Source: Thermobacillus xylanilyticus
GTDB lineage: Bacteria; Bacillota; Bacilli; Paenibacillales; Paenibacillaceae
Assembly: GCF_907165215.1 (NCBI RefSeq)
Contig: NZ_CAJRAY010000016.1
Coordinates: forward strand, 1 to 45,264
Length of the DNA stretch: 45,264 bases
Direction: 5' to 3'
A program made the translations under genes and the position numbers. A model generated the notes under the pieces. It saw only the letters and a program-made list of their open reading frames with translations. It was not told the origin of the DNA and did not search any database. This document shows, piece after piece, positions 27,688-36,119 of this stretch. Position 1 is the first letter of the stretch; the number at the start of each line of letters is the position of its first letter.

Positions 27688-29076
27688 ATGAAGAAAATGA
27701 AAGTGCTTTCGTTGTTGCTTGTTGCGGTTATGCTGGTTTTGGCAGCGTGCGGCGGCGGGGGCAACAAAAGCAGCAACGAAAGCGGCGGCAGCGCAAACAG
27801 CGGCACGGAGGCCGAAAACAGCGGCTCCAACAACGGCGGCAGCGCAAACAACGGCAGCTCGGAGCAGCCGGCGGATGAACCGGAGCCGATCGACCTCGGC
27901 GGCCGCACGATCCGCGTAGCCGCATGGTGGGACCCGAAACCGGCGGGCAACACGGTCGACGAGCAGGCACGTCTCGACAAGATCGCCGAATTGGAACAGA
28001 AATTCAACTTCACGTTCGAATGGATCAACATCCCGTTTGAAGAATACATGGACAAATTGACGACGTCCACGCTCGCGGGCGAGCCGTTCGCCGACATCGC
28101 GATCATGGAAGTCAAGCGGGCCATCCCGGTCGTCAAGCAAGGCCTGGTGCTCCCGCTCAGCGAATTCACCGCCGCAACGGATGACATCAACAACGAGCAG
28201 CGTCTGATGAGGAAACTGACGCCGATCGGCGGCGTTGAGTACGCGTTCGGCGAACCGGGCGTTTCGATTGTCGGCATGTACTACAACCGCGACCTCGTGA
28301 AGCGGCTCGGCGTGAAAGACCCGCAAGAACTTTACAATGCCGGTGAGTGGAACTGGGAAGCGTTCCTGCAGCTCGCGAAGGACGCAACGCGCGACACGGA
28401 TAACGACGGCACGCTCGACACGTTCGGCTATGCCGGCTGGGCCGCTGACGCAGCCCGCCACTTCGGCGCGGCGAACGGCGCGCTGTTCGTCAATGAAGAC
28501 CTGACGCTCGGCATGACGGATCCGAAGATGATCGAAGCGCTGGAATTCGTCAATCGCCTGTACAACGTCGAGAACGTCGTCAAGGTCAAGACGGGCAACA
28601 AGATGGACTGGAATGAAACGAACACATTCAAAGACGGAGACGTCCTCATGTCCATCAACTATGACTGGAACATGGGCGACCTGACCTTTGAAGTCGGCGT
28701 CGTGCCGAATCCGGCCGGCCCGCAATCCGACGGCAAGACCACGTATGCGAATACGGCCCAGAACGCCTGGTTCATTCTCAAGGGCGTCAAGGATCCGCAA
28801 ATCGTCTACTCGATCTTCGAGAAAAGCTTCGACTTCGAGTCGACGGCCGAATATCTCGGTCAAGACTGGCTGGAGTCCCGCTTCAAGACGCAGGAGGATA
28901 TCGACATGGCGCTGCAACACATCAACGGCACGGGTCGTCTTTCGCTCGAAGAAGGCATCCCGGACTTCCCGTTCTACGCCATCATGGATGAAATCATCAT
29001 GCAGAACCAATCGGTATCCGCCACCATCGAGAAGTACAGACCGGACGCGGAAGCTGCGCTTGAGAAGGTAAGATGA
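27688..29076 (+). CDS. Sugar-binding lipoprotein of ABC importer (family 1)
   Basis: A 462-residue extracellular binding protein. The lipoprotein signal ends in LVLAAC with Cys21, followed by a long Ser/Asn/Gly linker (about 22-55) and a two-lobe binding fold (TIRVAAWWDPKPAGN; GEPFADIAIMEVKRA; GMYYNRDLVKRLGV; WNWEAFLQLAKDA). DTDNDGTLDTFG resembles an EF-hand-type calcium loop (DxDxDG). ATG 27688 follows GGGAGG by seven bases; the frame is open upstream but without signal features. First gene of the large glycan operon. A hairpin after it probably lowers expression of the genes behind it. Confidence 0.9.
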   Translation: MKKMKVLSLLLVAVMLVLAACGGGGNKSSNESGGSANSGTEAENSGSNNGGSANNGSSEQPADEPEPIDLGGRTIRVAAWWDPKPAGNTVDEQARLDKIAELEQKFNFTFEWINIPFEEYMDKLTTSTLAGEPFADIAIMEVKRAIPVVKQGLVLPLSEFTAATDDINNEQRLMRKLTPIGGVEYAFGEPGVSIVGMYYNRDLVKRLGVKDPQELYNAGEWNWEAFLQLAKDATRDTDNDGTLDTFGYAGWAADAARHFGAANGALFVNEDLTLGMTDPKMIEALEFVNRLYNVENVVKVKTGNKMDWNETNTFKDGDVLMSINYDWNMGDLTFEVGVVPNPAGPQSDGKTTYANTAQNAWFILKGVKDPQIVYSIFEKSFDFESTAEYLGQDWLESRFKTQEDIDMALQHINGTGRLSLEEGIPDFPFYAIMDEIIMQNQSVSATIEKYRPDAEAALEKVR

Positions 29077-29106
29077 CGGCCGGCGTTTGCCGGTAAACGA
29101 CGGGGG

Positions 29107-29148
29107 AAGGGGTGTACCGCGCAACATGGTGCACCTCTTCTTGTTATT
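29107..29148 (+). terminator. Attenuating hairpin after the first binding protein
   Basis: AAGGGGTGTACC (29107-29118) and GGTGCACCTCTT (29128-29139) form a 12-bp stem with two G-U pairs, followed by the T-rich CTTGTTATT. The poor T run suggests partial termination, which would leave the binding-protein mRNA in excess over the downstream genes. Confidence 0.5.
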
Positions 29149-29232
29149 GAATGGCGTCTCGCGGAAGGGATGGCAAGGATGCGGCCGTCTGAGCGGCGCG
29201 CCGGCCGTTTGACTGAATTGGGAGGGCTGACC

Positions 29233-32169
29233 TTGAAGGGGATACCACGGCTGAGAAACATCGCTATATCCGCCTTGTGCGCCGTGACGGCGTTCGGACT
29301 GCTGCCGCCCGGTCCGCGCATTCTGGCCGGGAACGCCTCAGACGGCGCCTTATCGACCGTCGCGACATCCGATGTCAACGATCTGTACGATCTCGTCGAC
29401 GGTCGAATCGAATACAAAGATTATTTGGCCCGGCATGAAAGCGCTGCACTTCCGGAACGGGAGATCGTGATTGAAGCCGCGCAATATCAGGCGGTACACG
29501 GCGACGGCTTCGAAGTGCTTGACCGGTTCGAAGGCCAGGACGGCGCTTCGCTGCTGACCGGCGAGCAGGGACAGGTGGACTGGACCGTCGACATTCCGGA
29601 GAGCGGACTTTATCATATTTCGATTTTGTATTACCCGATCGAGGGGAAAAGTTCCAGCATCGAGCGGATGCTGCTGATTGACGGCGAAGTGCCGTTCCAG
29701 GAAGCCGCGTATTTGCAATTCGACCGGATCTGGGACAATCAGCACGACGAAGTGAAGCGCGACAACCGCGGCAACGATCTGCGTCCGCAGCAGGTCGAGA
29801 AGCCCGAATGGCGCGAAATGCTGTTCAAGGATTATGAAGGCTACCACGAGCAGCCGTTCCAGTTCTATTTTCCGGCCGGCCGCCATACGATCTCGCTTGT
29901 CTCGTCGCGCGAGCCGATGGTGATCCGCCGTCTGATACTGTTCCAGTACAAGCCGCCGGCTCCCTATGCCGAGGTCGTCGAACAGTATCGCGCGGAAGGA
30001 CTCGAGGAAACGTCGGGCATCCTGCTCACCGTCCAGGGTGAGGATGCAACCGCCAAATCCTCGCCGACGCTCTACCCGCAGACCGAGCGTTCGACCTCCG
30101 CGGTCACGCCGTACAGCCCGTCGAAGGTGCGCATCAACACGATCGGCGGCTACAACTGGCGCGTGCCCGGACAATGGATCGAATGGGAAGTCGAAGTGCC
30201 CGAGACCGGCCTGTATAAACTTGCGTTCAAGTCGCAGCAAAATTTCGTCCGCGGCATCTATTCGACGCGCCGGCTGTATGTGAACGGCGAGATCCCGTTC
30301 CGGGAAGCCGACCGCATCGCGTTCAAATATAAGAGCGGTTACAGGGTCGACGTCGTCGGCGACGGGAAAGAACCGTATCTTGTCAGGCTGAACAAGGGAA
30401 AGAACACGATCCGCCTTGAAATTACGCTCGGCGAGTTCGCTTCGCTCATCCGCGAAGTCGAAGAAAGTCTGTTCAATCTGAACAGCATGTATCGGAAAAT
30501 CCTGATGATTACCGGTTCGTCGCCGGACCAATTCCGCGACTACCGGGTCCACATCCAGATTCCGAACCTGCTGGAGACATTCCAATTCGAGCATGACCGG
30601 CTGAAGCGGATCAGCGACGAGCTGCGCCGGCTGTCCGGCGGCAGCGGCAACTCCGAGGCGATGCTGAAGACGATGTACCACCAGCTCGAAGAAATGATCG
30701 ACGACCCGGACACGATCCCGCGGCGCCTGGTCGCGTTCAAGCAGAACACCGGCGGTCTCGGCACCTGGCTGCTGACAGCGCGGGAGATGCCGCTCGAAAT
30801 CGACGAGCTTTATGTCGCTTCGCCCGATGTCAAGTTTCCGAAAGCGGGAAGCGGATGGTTCAGCGAAGTCAAGCACGAAATTTTGACATTCGCGTACTCT
30901 TTCGTCATCGATTACAACACGATCGGCAATGTCGTCGACGAAAACGCCCAGCGCAAGATTACGGTCTGGATCGGCAGCGGCCGCGACCAGGCGAACACGC
31001 TGAAGCAGATGATTGACGAAACGTTCACGCCGCAGACGGGCATCAACGTCAACCTGCAGCTCGTGCAGATGCAGAACCTGCTGCCGGCTACATTGGCGGG
31101 TCAGGGGCCGGATGTCGCCATGCAGATCAGCAATGACATTCCGGTCAACTACGCGATGCGCAATGCAACGGTCGACCTGACCCGGTTCCCGGACTTCGGG
31201 GAAGTGGCGCAGCGATTCCGGCCAAGCGCGCTCGTGCCGTACACCTATGAAGGCGGCGTGTATGCGCTTCCGGAGACGCAGACGTTCCCGATGCTGTTCT
31301 ACCGGAAAGACATCCTGAAGGAACTCGGTCTGAAAGTGCCCGAGACCTGGGAAGACGTTGCCGCCCTGCTGGCCGTCCTGAACAAGAACAACATGCAGTT
31401 CGGGCTGCCGCTCGTCATCACGCCGTCCTATCCCGGCGAGAACCTGCCGCCGAACCCGCTGTTCGCGGCGCTGCTCATGCAGAACGGCGGAGCATTCTAC
31501 CGCGACGGCGGGCGGGCGTCGGGGCTCGATTCGCCGGTCGCCGTCGAGACGTTCAAGATGTGGACCGAGTTCTACACCGACTACAAGCTGGAGCGCGAAT
31601 TCGATTTCGCGAACCGGTTCCGGACCGGCGAGATGCCGATCGGCATATGGGATTATACGATCTACAACCAGCTCACCGTCTTTGCGCCGGAGATCCGCGG
31701 CATGTGGGGTTTCGCGCCGGTTCCGGGCACGGTGCGGGAGGACGGAACGGTCCGCCATGACGTGACGAGCACGGGCGTCGGCACGATCATGCTGAAGAAC
31801 GCGCAGGACAAGGAAGCGGCCTGGGAGTTCATGAAATGGTGGACGTCCGCCGAGACGCAGACGAAGTTCGGCCGCGAAATGGAAGGCCTGATGGGCGCTG
31901 CGGCGCGTTATCCGACGGCCAACATCGAGGCGCTCGACAGCCTGCCCTGGCCGGTGCAGGATTACGCCAACCTGAAGGAGCAGTTCCAGTGGGTGCAAGG
32001 CATCCCGGAAGTGCCCGGCGGATATTTCACCGGACGCCATCTGATCAACGCGTTCTACCGGGTCGTCGTCAACGGCAACAACGAGCCGCGGGAGACGATC
32101 ATCGAATATGTGGAGTACATCCATGACGAGATCCGCGCGAAGCGCAAGGAATTCGGCCTGCCGGAATAA
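29233..32169 (+). CDS. Very large solute-binding protein with duplicated jelly-roll-like modules
   Basis: A 978-residue exported protein, more than twice the usual binding-protein length. A signal peptide (about 1-33; no lipobox Cys) is followed by two homologous beta-rich modules. Module A (about 65-225) contains VDWTVDIPESGLYHISI and LLIDGEVPFQEA; module B (about 250-430) contains IEWEVEVPETGLYKLAF and LYVNGEIPFREA. They look like galactose-binding-like or CBM6/35-like folds. A helical section (about 430-560) leads to a family 1 solute-binding domain (about 580-978: ITVWIGSGRDQANTLKQMIDE; LPETQTFPMLFYRKDILKELGL; WEFMKWWTSAETQTKFG). TTG 29233 is chosen because GGAGGG lies six bases upstream. 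It may hold polysaccharide at the surface and hand it to the first permease pair, 15 bases downstream. Confidence 0.82.
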   Translation: MKGIPRLRNIAISALCAVTAFGLLPPGPRILAGNASDGALSTVATSDVNDLYDLVDGRIEYKDYLARHESAALPEREIVIEAAQYQAVHGDGFEVLDRFEGQDGASLLTGEQGQVDWTVDIPESGLYHISILYYPIEGKSSSIERMLLIDGEVPFQEAAYLQFDRIWDNQHDEVKRDNRGNDLRPQQVEKPEWREMLFKDYEGYHEQPFQFYFPAGRHTISLVSSREPMVIRRLILFQYKPPAPYAEVVEQYRAEGLEETSGILLTVQGEDATAKSSPTLYPQTERSTSAVTPYSPSKVRINTIGGYNWRVPGQWIEWEVEVPETGLYKLAFKSQQNFVRGIYSTRRLYVNGEIPFREADRIAFKYKSGYRVDVVGDGKEPYLVRLNKGKNTIRLEITLGEFASLIREVEESLFNLNSMYRKILMITGSSPDQFRDYRVHIQIPNLLETFQFEHDRLKRISDELRRLSGGSGNSEAMLKTMYHQLEEMIDDPDTIPRRLVAFKQNTGGLGTWLLTAREMPLEIDELYVASPDVKFPKAGSGWFSEVKHEILTFAYSFVIDYNTIGNVVDENAQRKITVWIGSGRDQANTLKQMIDETFTPQTGINVNLQLVQMQNLLPATLAGQGPDVAMQISNDIPVNYAMRNATVDLTRFPDFGEVAQRFRPSALVPYTYEGGVYALPETQTFPMLFYRKDILKELGLKVPETWEDVAALLAVLNKNNMQFGLPLVITPSYPGENLPPNPLFAALLMQNGGAFYRDGGRASGLDSPVAVETFKMWTEFYTDYKLEREFDFANRFRTGEMPIGIWDYTIYNQLTVFAPEIRGMWGFAPVPGTVREDGTVRHDVTSTGVGTIMLKNAQDKEAAWEFMKWWTSAETQTKFGREMEGLMGAAARYPTANIEALDSLPWPVQDYANLKEQFQWVQGIPEVPGGYFTGRHLINAFYRVVVNGNNEPRETIIEYVEYIHDEIRAKRKEFGLPE

Positions 32170-32184
32170 GAGGAGGGACTGACC

Positions 32185-33147
32185 GTGTCGAATATTACCG
32201 TCGAGCAGACCGCGCCGGCAGGCACCGGCAGGCAGCCGCGCCTGCGCACGTGGTGGGCTGTTCGGAAGCGGGAAATGAAGCTGCACAAGCACTCGTACCT
32301 CCTGATGGCGCCCTACATGCTGCTGTTCTTTACGTTCACCGTGCTGCCGGTCTTGATGTCGCTGCTCATCAGCTTCACGTATTTCAACATGCTGGAATTT
32401 CCGCGGTTCATCGGCTGGCAGAACTACGCGCGGCTGTTCCTCGAGGACGAAGTGTTTCTGATCGCGGTCAAAAATACATTGCTGTTCGCCGCCATCACCG
32501 GTCCGGTCAGCTATATGGCCTGCTTCATCTTCGCCTGGATCATCAACGAGCTCGGACCGAAGCTCAGGGCGTTCATGACGCTCGTCTTCTACGCCCCGTC
32601 GATCTCCGGGAACGTCTATTTCATCTGGCAGATGATCTTCTCCGGCGACCGGTACGGCATCGCGAACGGGTTTCTGATCAAGATGGGGATCATTCTGGAG
32701 CCGATTCTGTGGCTCAAAACCGAGAAATATATTCTGGCCATCATCATTCTCGTCCAGCTGTGGCTCAGTCTCGGCACCGGCTTCCTGGCGTTCATCGCCG
32801 GCCTGCAGACGGTCGACAAGACGCTGTACGAGGCGGGAGCCGTCGACGGCGTCAAGAACCGCTGGCAGGAGCTGTGGTACATCACGCTGCCGTCCATGCG
32901 CCCGCAGCTCATGTTCGGCGCCGTCATCCAGCTCACGACGTCGCTGGCCGTCGCCGACGTGTCGATCAATCTGGCCGGCTTTCCGAGCGTCAACTACGCG
33001 GCCGAGACGATCGTCACGCACCTCATCGACTTCGGCACGATCCGGTTCGAGATGGGCTTCGCCTCCGCGATTGCAACCGTCCTGTTCATCCTGATGGTCG
33101 GCACCAACCTGATCGTCCAACGACTCCTCAGGAAGGTGGGACAATAA
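32185..33147 (+). CDS. Carbohydrate ABC transporter permease, LplB/MalF type (pair 1)
   Basis: A 320-residue membrane subunit with an N-terminal cytoplasmic extension (about 1-38, basic) and six helices starting at LLMAPYMLLFFTFTVLPVL. The EAA-like loop is TLYEAGAVDGVKNRWQEL. GTG 32185 follows GAGGAGGG. It lies directly behind the 978-residue binding protein and just before its partner permease, so these form one importer. Confidence 0.92.
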   Translation: MSNITVEQTAPAGTGRQPRLRTWWAVRKREMKLHKHSYLLMAPYMLLFFTFTVLPVLMSLLISFTYFNMLEFPRFIGWQNYARLFLEDEVFLIAVKNTLLFAAITGPVSYMACFIFAWIINELGPKLRAFMTLVFYAPSISGNVYFIWQMIFSGDRYGIANGFLIKMGIILEPILWLKTEKYILAIIILVQLWLSLGTGFLAFIAGLQTVDKTLYEAGAVDGVKNRWQELWYITLPSMRPQLMFGAVIQLTTSLAVADVSINLAGFPSVNYAAETIVTHLIDFGTIRFEMGFASAIATVLFILMVGTNLIVQRLLRKVGQ

Positions 33148-33151
33148 ACGC

Positions 33152-34021
33152 ATGAACATGATTCTGACTTTGCGGCGCAGAAGACGCGTCAACCGGTCCT
33201 TCCTGGGAAGCTTCGCGCTGTTCCTGTTTCTGGCGGTGTTCGGCGCGTTCATGGTGCTGCCGCTGATCTATGCGATCAACGCGGCGTTCAAGCCGCTGGA
33301 CGAAATTTTCCTGTTCCCGCCGCGGCTGTTCGTGCGCAACCCCACGCTGGACAATTTCATCGACCTGGTCGAACTGCTCGGCAACTCGTGGGTGCCGTTC
33401 ACGCGCTACATTTTCAACACCGTGTTCATCACGGGCATGGGCGTGCTCGGGCATGTGCTCTTCGCGTCCGCGGCCGCCTATCCGCTGGCCAAGCACAAAT
33501 TCCCGGGACGGAACGTGCTGTTCCAGATCGTCGTGCTGTCGCTCATGTTCTCGCCGGCGGTCACGTCGATTCCGAACTACATGATCATGTCGTGGCTCGG
33601 CTTCGTCGACACGTACTGGGCGGTCATCCTGCCCGCGTTCGCTTACTCGCTCGGGCTCTATCTGATGAAGCAGTTCATGGAGCAGATTCCGGACGCGCTG
33701 CTGGAGGCGGCCAAAATTGACGGCGCCAGCGAATACCGCATCTTCTGGTCGATCGTCATGCCGAACGTCAAGCCGGCGTGGCTCACGCTCATCATCCTCG
33801 TCTTCCAGATTCTGTGGGGGACGGACGGCAACGGCTTCATCTACAGCGAACAGCTCAAAACGCTTCACTTCGCGTCGAACCAGATCATTCAGGGCGGCAT
33901 CGCGCGTGCGGGCGTGGGGGCCGCGGTCGCGCTCATTCTGATGAGTGTGCCGATCACGATTTTCATTTTCTCGCAGAGCCGCATCATCGAGACGATGGCG
34001 ACGTCCGGCATGAAGGACTGA
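33152..34021 (+). CDS. Carbohydrate ABC transporter permease, MalG type (pair 1)
   Basis: A 289-residue membrane subunit with six helices. Characteristic segments are FMVLPLIYAINAAFKPLDE near the N-terminus and the EAA loop LLEAAKIDGASEYRIF. The ATG is four bases after the previous stop, and AAGGTGGG lies at the end of the upstream gene. It is the second half of permease pair 1. The C-terminus ends TSGMKD, the usual ending of this subfamily. Confidence 0.92.
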   Translation: MNMILTLRRRRRVNRSFLGSFALFLFLAVFGAFMVLPLIYAINAAFKPLDEIFLFPPRLFVRNPTLDNFIDLVELLGNSWVPFTRYIFNTVFITGMGVLGHVLFASAAAYPLAKHKFPGRNVLFQIVVLSLMFSPAVTSIPNYMIMSWLGFVDTYWAVILPAFAYSLGLYLMKQFMEQIPDALLEAAKIDGASEYRIFWSIVMPNVKPAWLTLIILVFQILWGTDGNGFIYSEQLKTLHFASNQIIQGGIARAGVGAAVALILMSVPITIFIFSQSRIIETMATSGMKD

Positions 34022-34036
34022 AGGGGGGATCGACGC

Positions 34037-35497
34037 GTGAAAAGGAAGAAAGCGCTTTTGCTTGCGGCGATCATTTCCCTGTGTGTCTTGACCGCCGCGC
34101 CCGCCGCCCAGGCGGCGGCGCCGTACGAGGCGTACACCTACAACTATTACAGCGATGCCGTGGCGCTGCCCGCGCCGTTCCTGCCGGAGCGGACCGTGGA
34201 CGGCCCGGGGCTGGGCGTCGGCGATTTCAAGCAGCCGAACGACATCTATGTGACCCGGGACGGCATCGTCTATATTCTGGACAGCGGCAACAACCGCATC
34301 ATCGTGCTGGATGACAACTGGAACGTCATCCGCATCATCGACGGATTCGACAACAACGGAACGCCGGACACCTTCGGCAATCCGAACGGCATCTTCGTCG
34401 CGGAAGACGGCGAGATCTACGTCGCGGACACGGACAAACGGCGCGTCGTCGTGCTGACGGAAGGCGGCAAGCTTGTCAAGATCGTCGAGAATCCCGAGTC
34501 CGAAGTGCTGGCGGAAAATTTCGAGTTCGCGCCGCTCAAGGTGACGGCCGACCGGGCGGACCGGATTTTCGTCATCGCGCGCGGCGTGTACGAAGGCATC
34601 ATGCAGTTCGATGAGAAAGGCGAATTTCTCGGCTACGTCGGCACGATCAAGGTGCAGCCCAGCGCGGCCGACCGGCTGTGGCGCTGGCTGGCGACGGATG
34701 CCCAGAAAGCGCAGATGGTGCTGTTCATCCCGACGGAGTTTTCCAGCCTGGATATCGACCGCAAGGGATTCGTCTATGCGACGAACATCGACGTCGGCTC
34801 GACGGAGACGATCAAGCGTCTCAACCCGCTCGGGCAGGACGTCATCAAGCGGTTCGGCCATTACCCGAACGTCGGCGATATCCGCTATCGGACCTACGGC
34901 CGGGAATCGGGGCCGTCCAAACTGACCGACATCAAGGTGATCGGCGACGGCATGTATGTCGTGCTGGACTCGAACCGGGCGCGGGTGTTCACCTACAACG
35001 ACGAGGGCGAGCTGCTCTACGCGTTCGGCGGCAGGGGCACCCAGCTCGGCGTGTTCAACACGCCGGTCGCGGTGGAATGGCAGAAGGACAAATTGCTCGT
35101 GCTCGACCGGGGCAAGAACAACATCGTCATTTTCAAGCCGACCCGGTTCGGCAAGCTGGTGCATGAAGCAACCGCGCTCCACTACAGCGGCAACACGGCG
35201 GCCGCGGTCGAACGGTGGGAAGAAGTGCTGCGCCTCAACTCGAACTACGACATCGCTTATCTCGGCATCGGCAAGTCGCTGCTGATGGCCAAGAAGAACA
35301 AGGAAGCGATGGAATATTTCAAGCTGGGCATGTCGCGCAAATATTACTCCATCGCCTTCAAGCGGTATCGCAGGGAAGTGATGCAGGAGCATTTCGGCAC
35401 GTTCATGACGACGGCCGTCATCCTGATCGCCGCGTTCGCCGCCTTCCGCATCATCAGGAGAGTCCGGCCTGGAAGGAGTGCGGGCCATGAAGCATGA
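34037..35497 (+). CDS. Exported NHL-type beta-propeller with TPR and C-terminal membrane anchor
   Basis: A 486-residue protein. The signal peptide (about 1-27, ending AAQA) is followed by six or so NHL-like repeats (QPNDIYVTRDGIVYILDSGNNRIIVLD; NPNGIFVAEDGEIYVADTDKRRVVVL; continuing to about 375). A TPR-like helical part (about 380-450: ALHYSGNTAAAVERWEEVLRLN; GIGKSLLMAKKNKEAMEYFKLGM) and one transmembrane helix (about 456-475) come next, with a short basic tail inside. It is therefore displayed on the outer face of the membrane. Propellers of this kind bind proteins or glycans. It carries no catalytic motif I recognise. It lies between permease pair 1 and the Yip1 gene, which it overlaps by 11 bases. 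Confidence 0.75.
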   Translation: MKRKKALLLAAIISLCVLTAAPAAQAAAPYEAYTYNYYSDAVALPAPFLPERTVDGPGLGVGDFKQPNDIYVTRDGIVYILDSGNNRIIVLDDNWNVIRIIDGFDNNGTPDTFGNPNGIFVAEDGEIYVADTDKRRVVVLTEGGKLVKIVENPESEVLAENFEFAPLKVTADRADRIFVIARGVYEGIMQFDEKGEFLGYVGTIKVQPSAADRLWRWLATDAQKAQMVLFIPTEFSSLDIDRKGFVYATNIDVGSTETIKRLNPLGQDVIKRFGHYPNVGDIRYRTYGRESGPSKLTDIKVIGDGMYVVLDSNRARVFTYNDEGELLYAFGGRGTQLGVFNTPVAVEWQKDKLLVLDRGKNNIVIFKPTRFGKLVHEATALHYSGNTAAAVERWEEVLRLNSNYDIAYLGIGKSLLMAKKNKEAMEYFKLGMSRKYYSIAFKRYRREVMQEHFGTFMTTAVILIAAFAAFRIIRRVRPGRSAGHEA

Positions 35498-36104
35498 CTG
35501 GATCAAGTTTCCGCTTCATCTCATCGTGCACCCGTATGACGGGTTCTGGGATCTGAAATTCGAGAACAAGGGCAAGCTTCGCGTTGCGATGACGATCCTG
35601 CTGCTGATGGTCGTGTCCACGTCGCTCATGAATCAGTTCGCCGGTTTTCTCGTCAATTTCAACGATCCCCGGTATCTGAACACGCTGGACGATCTGATGT
35701 TCACCGTGCTGCCGTTCTTCCTGTTCTGCGTCGCCAACTGGTCGGTGACGACGCTCATGGAAGGCGAAGGGAAGTTCAGGGAGATCGTCGTCGCCACGGG
35801 GTATGCGCTGCTGCCGATGATTCTCGTCAATCTGCCGCTGACGTTCATCAGCCGGTTCATGACCAGCGAGGAGACGGCATTTTACTGGATGCTGAACAGC
35901 TTCGCCGCCCTCTGGTTCCTCTATCTGCTGTTCGTCGGCAACATGACGATTCACCAGTACACGGCGGCCAAGGCGGTCTTCACGCTCTTCCTGACCGTCA
36001 TCGCGATGGGGATCATCGTCTTCCTCGGCGCGCTGGCGCTGACCATCAGCATGGATATGTATTGGTTCGTCTATGACGTCTATCGCGAACTCATATTCCG
36101 CTAG
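35487..36104 (+). CDS. Yip1-domain membrane protein
   Basis: A 205-residue protein with five predicted membrane helices (about 32-54, 70-90, 105-125, 137-155 and 165-190) and an N-terminal cytoplasmic start (KFPLHLIVHPYDGFWDLKFENKG). The motif HPYDGFWDLK and the helix pattern match Yip1-type proteins found beside sugar transporters in Paenibacillus. Its role is not established; scaffolding or assembly of the neighbouring membrane proteins is a guess. ATG 35487 follows GGAAGGAG (35470-35477) by nine bases. The gene overlaps the propeller gene, so the two are probably made together. Confidence 0.75.
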   Translation: MKHDWIKFPLHLIVHPYDGFWDLKFENKGKLRVAMTILLLMVVSTSLMNQFAGFLVNFNDPRYLNTLDDLMFTVLPFFLFCVANWSVTTLMEGEGKFREIVVATGYALLPMILVNLPLTFISRFMTSEETAFYWMLNSFAALWFLYLLFVGNMTIHQYTAAKAVFTLFLTVIAMGIIVFLGALALTISMDMYWFVYDVYRELIFR

Positions 36105-36119
36105 AAGGGGGCCGCACCA

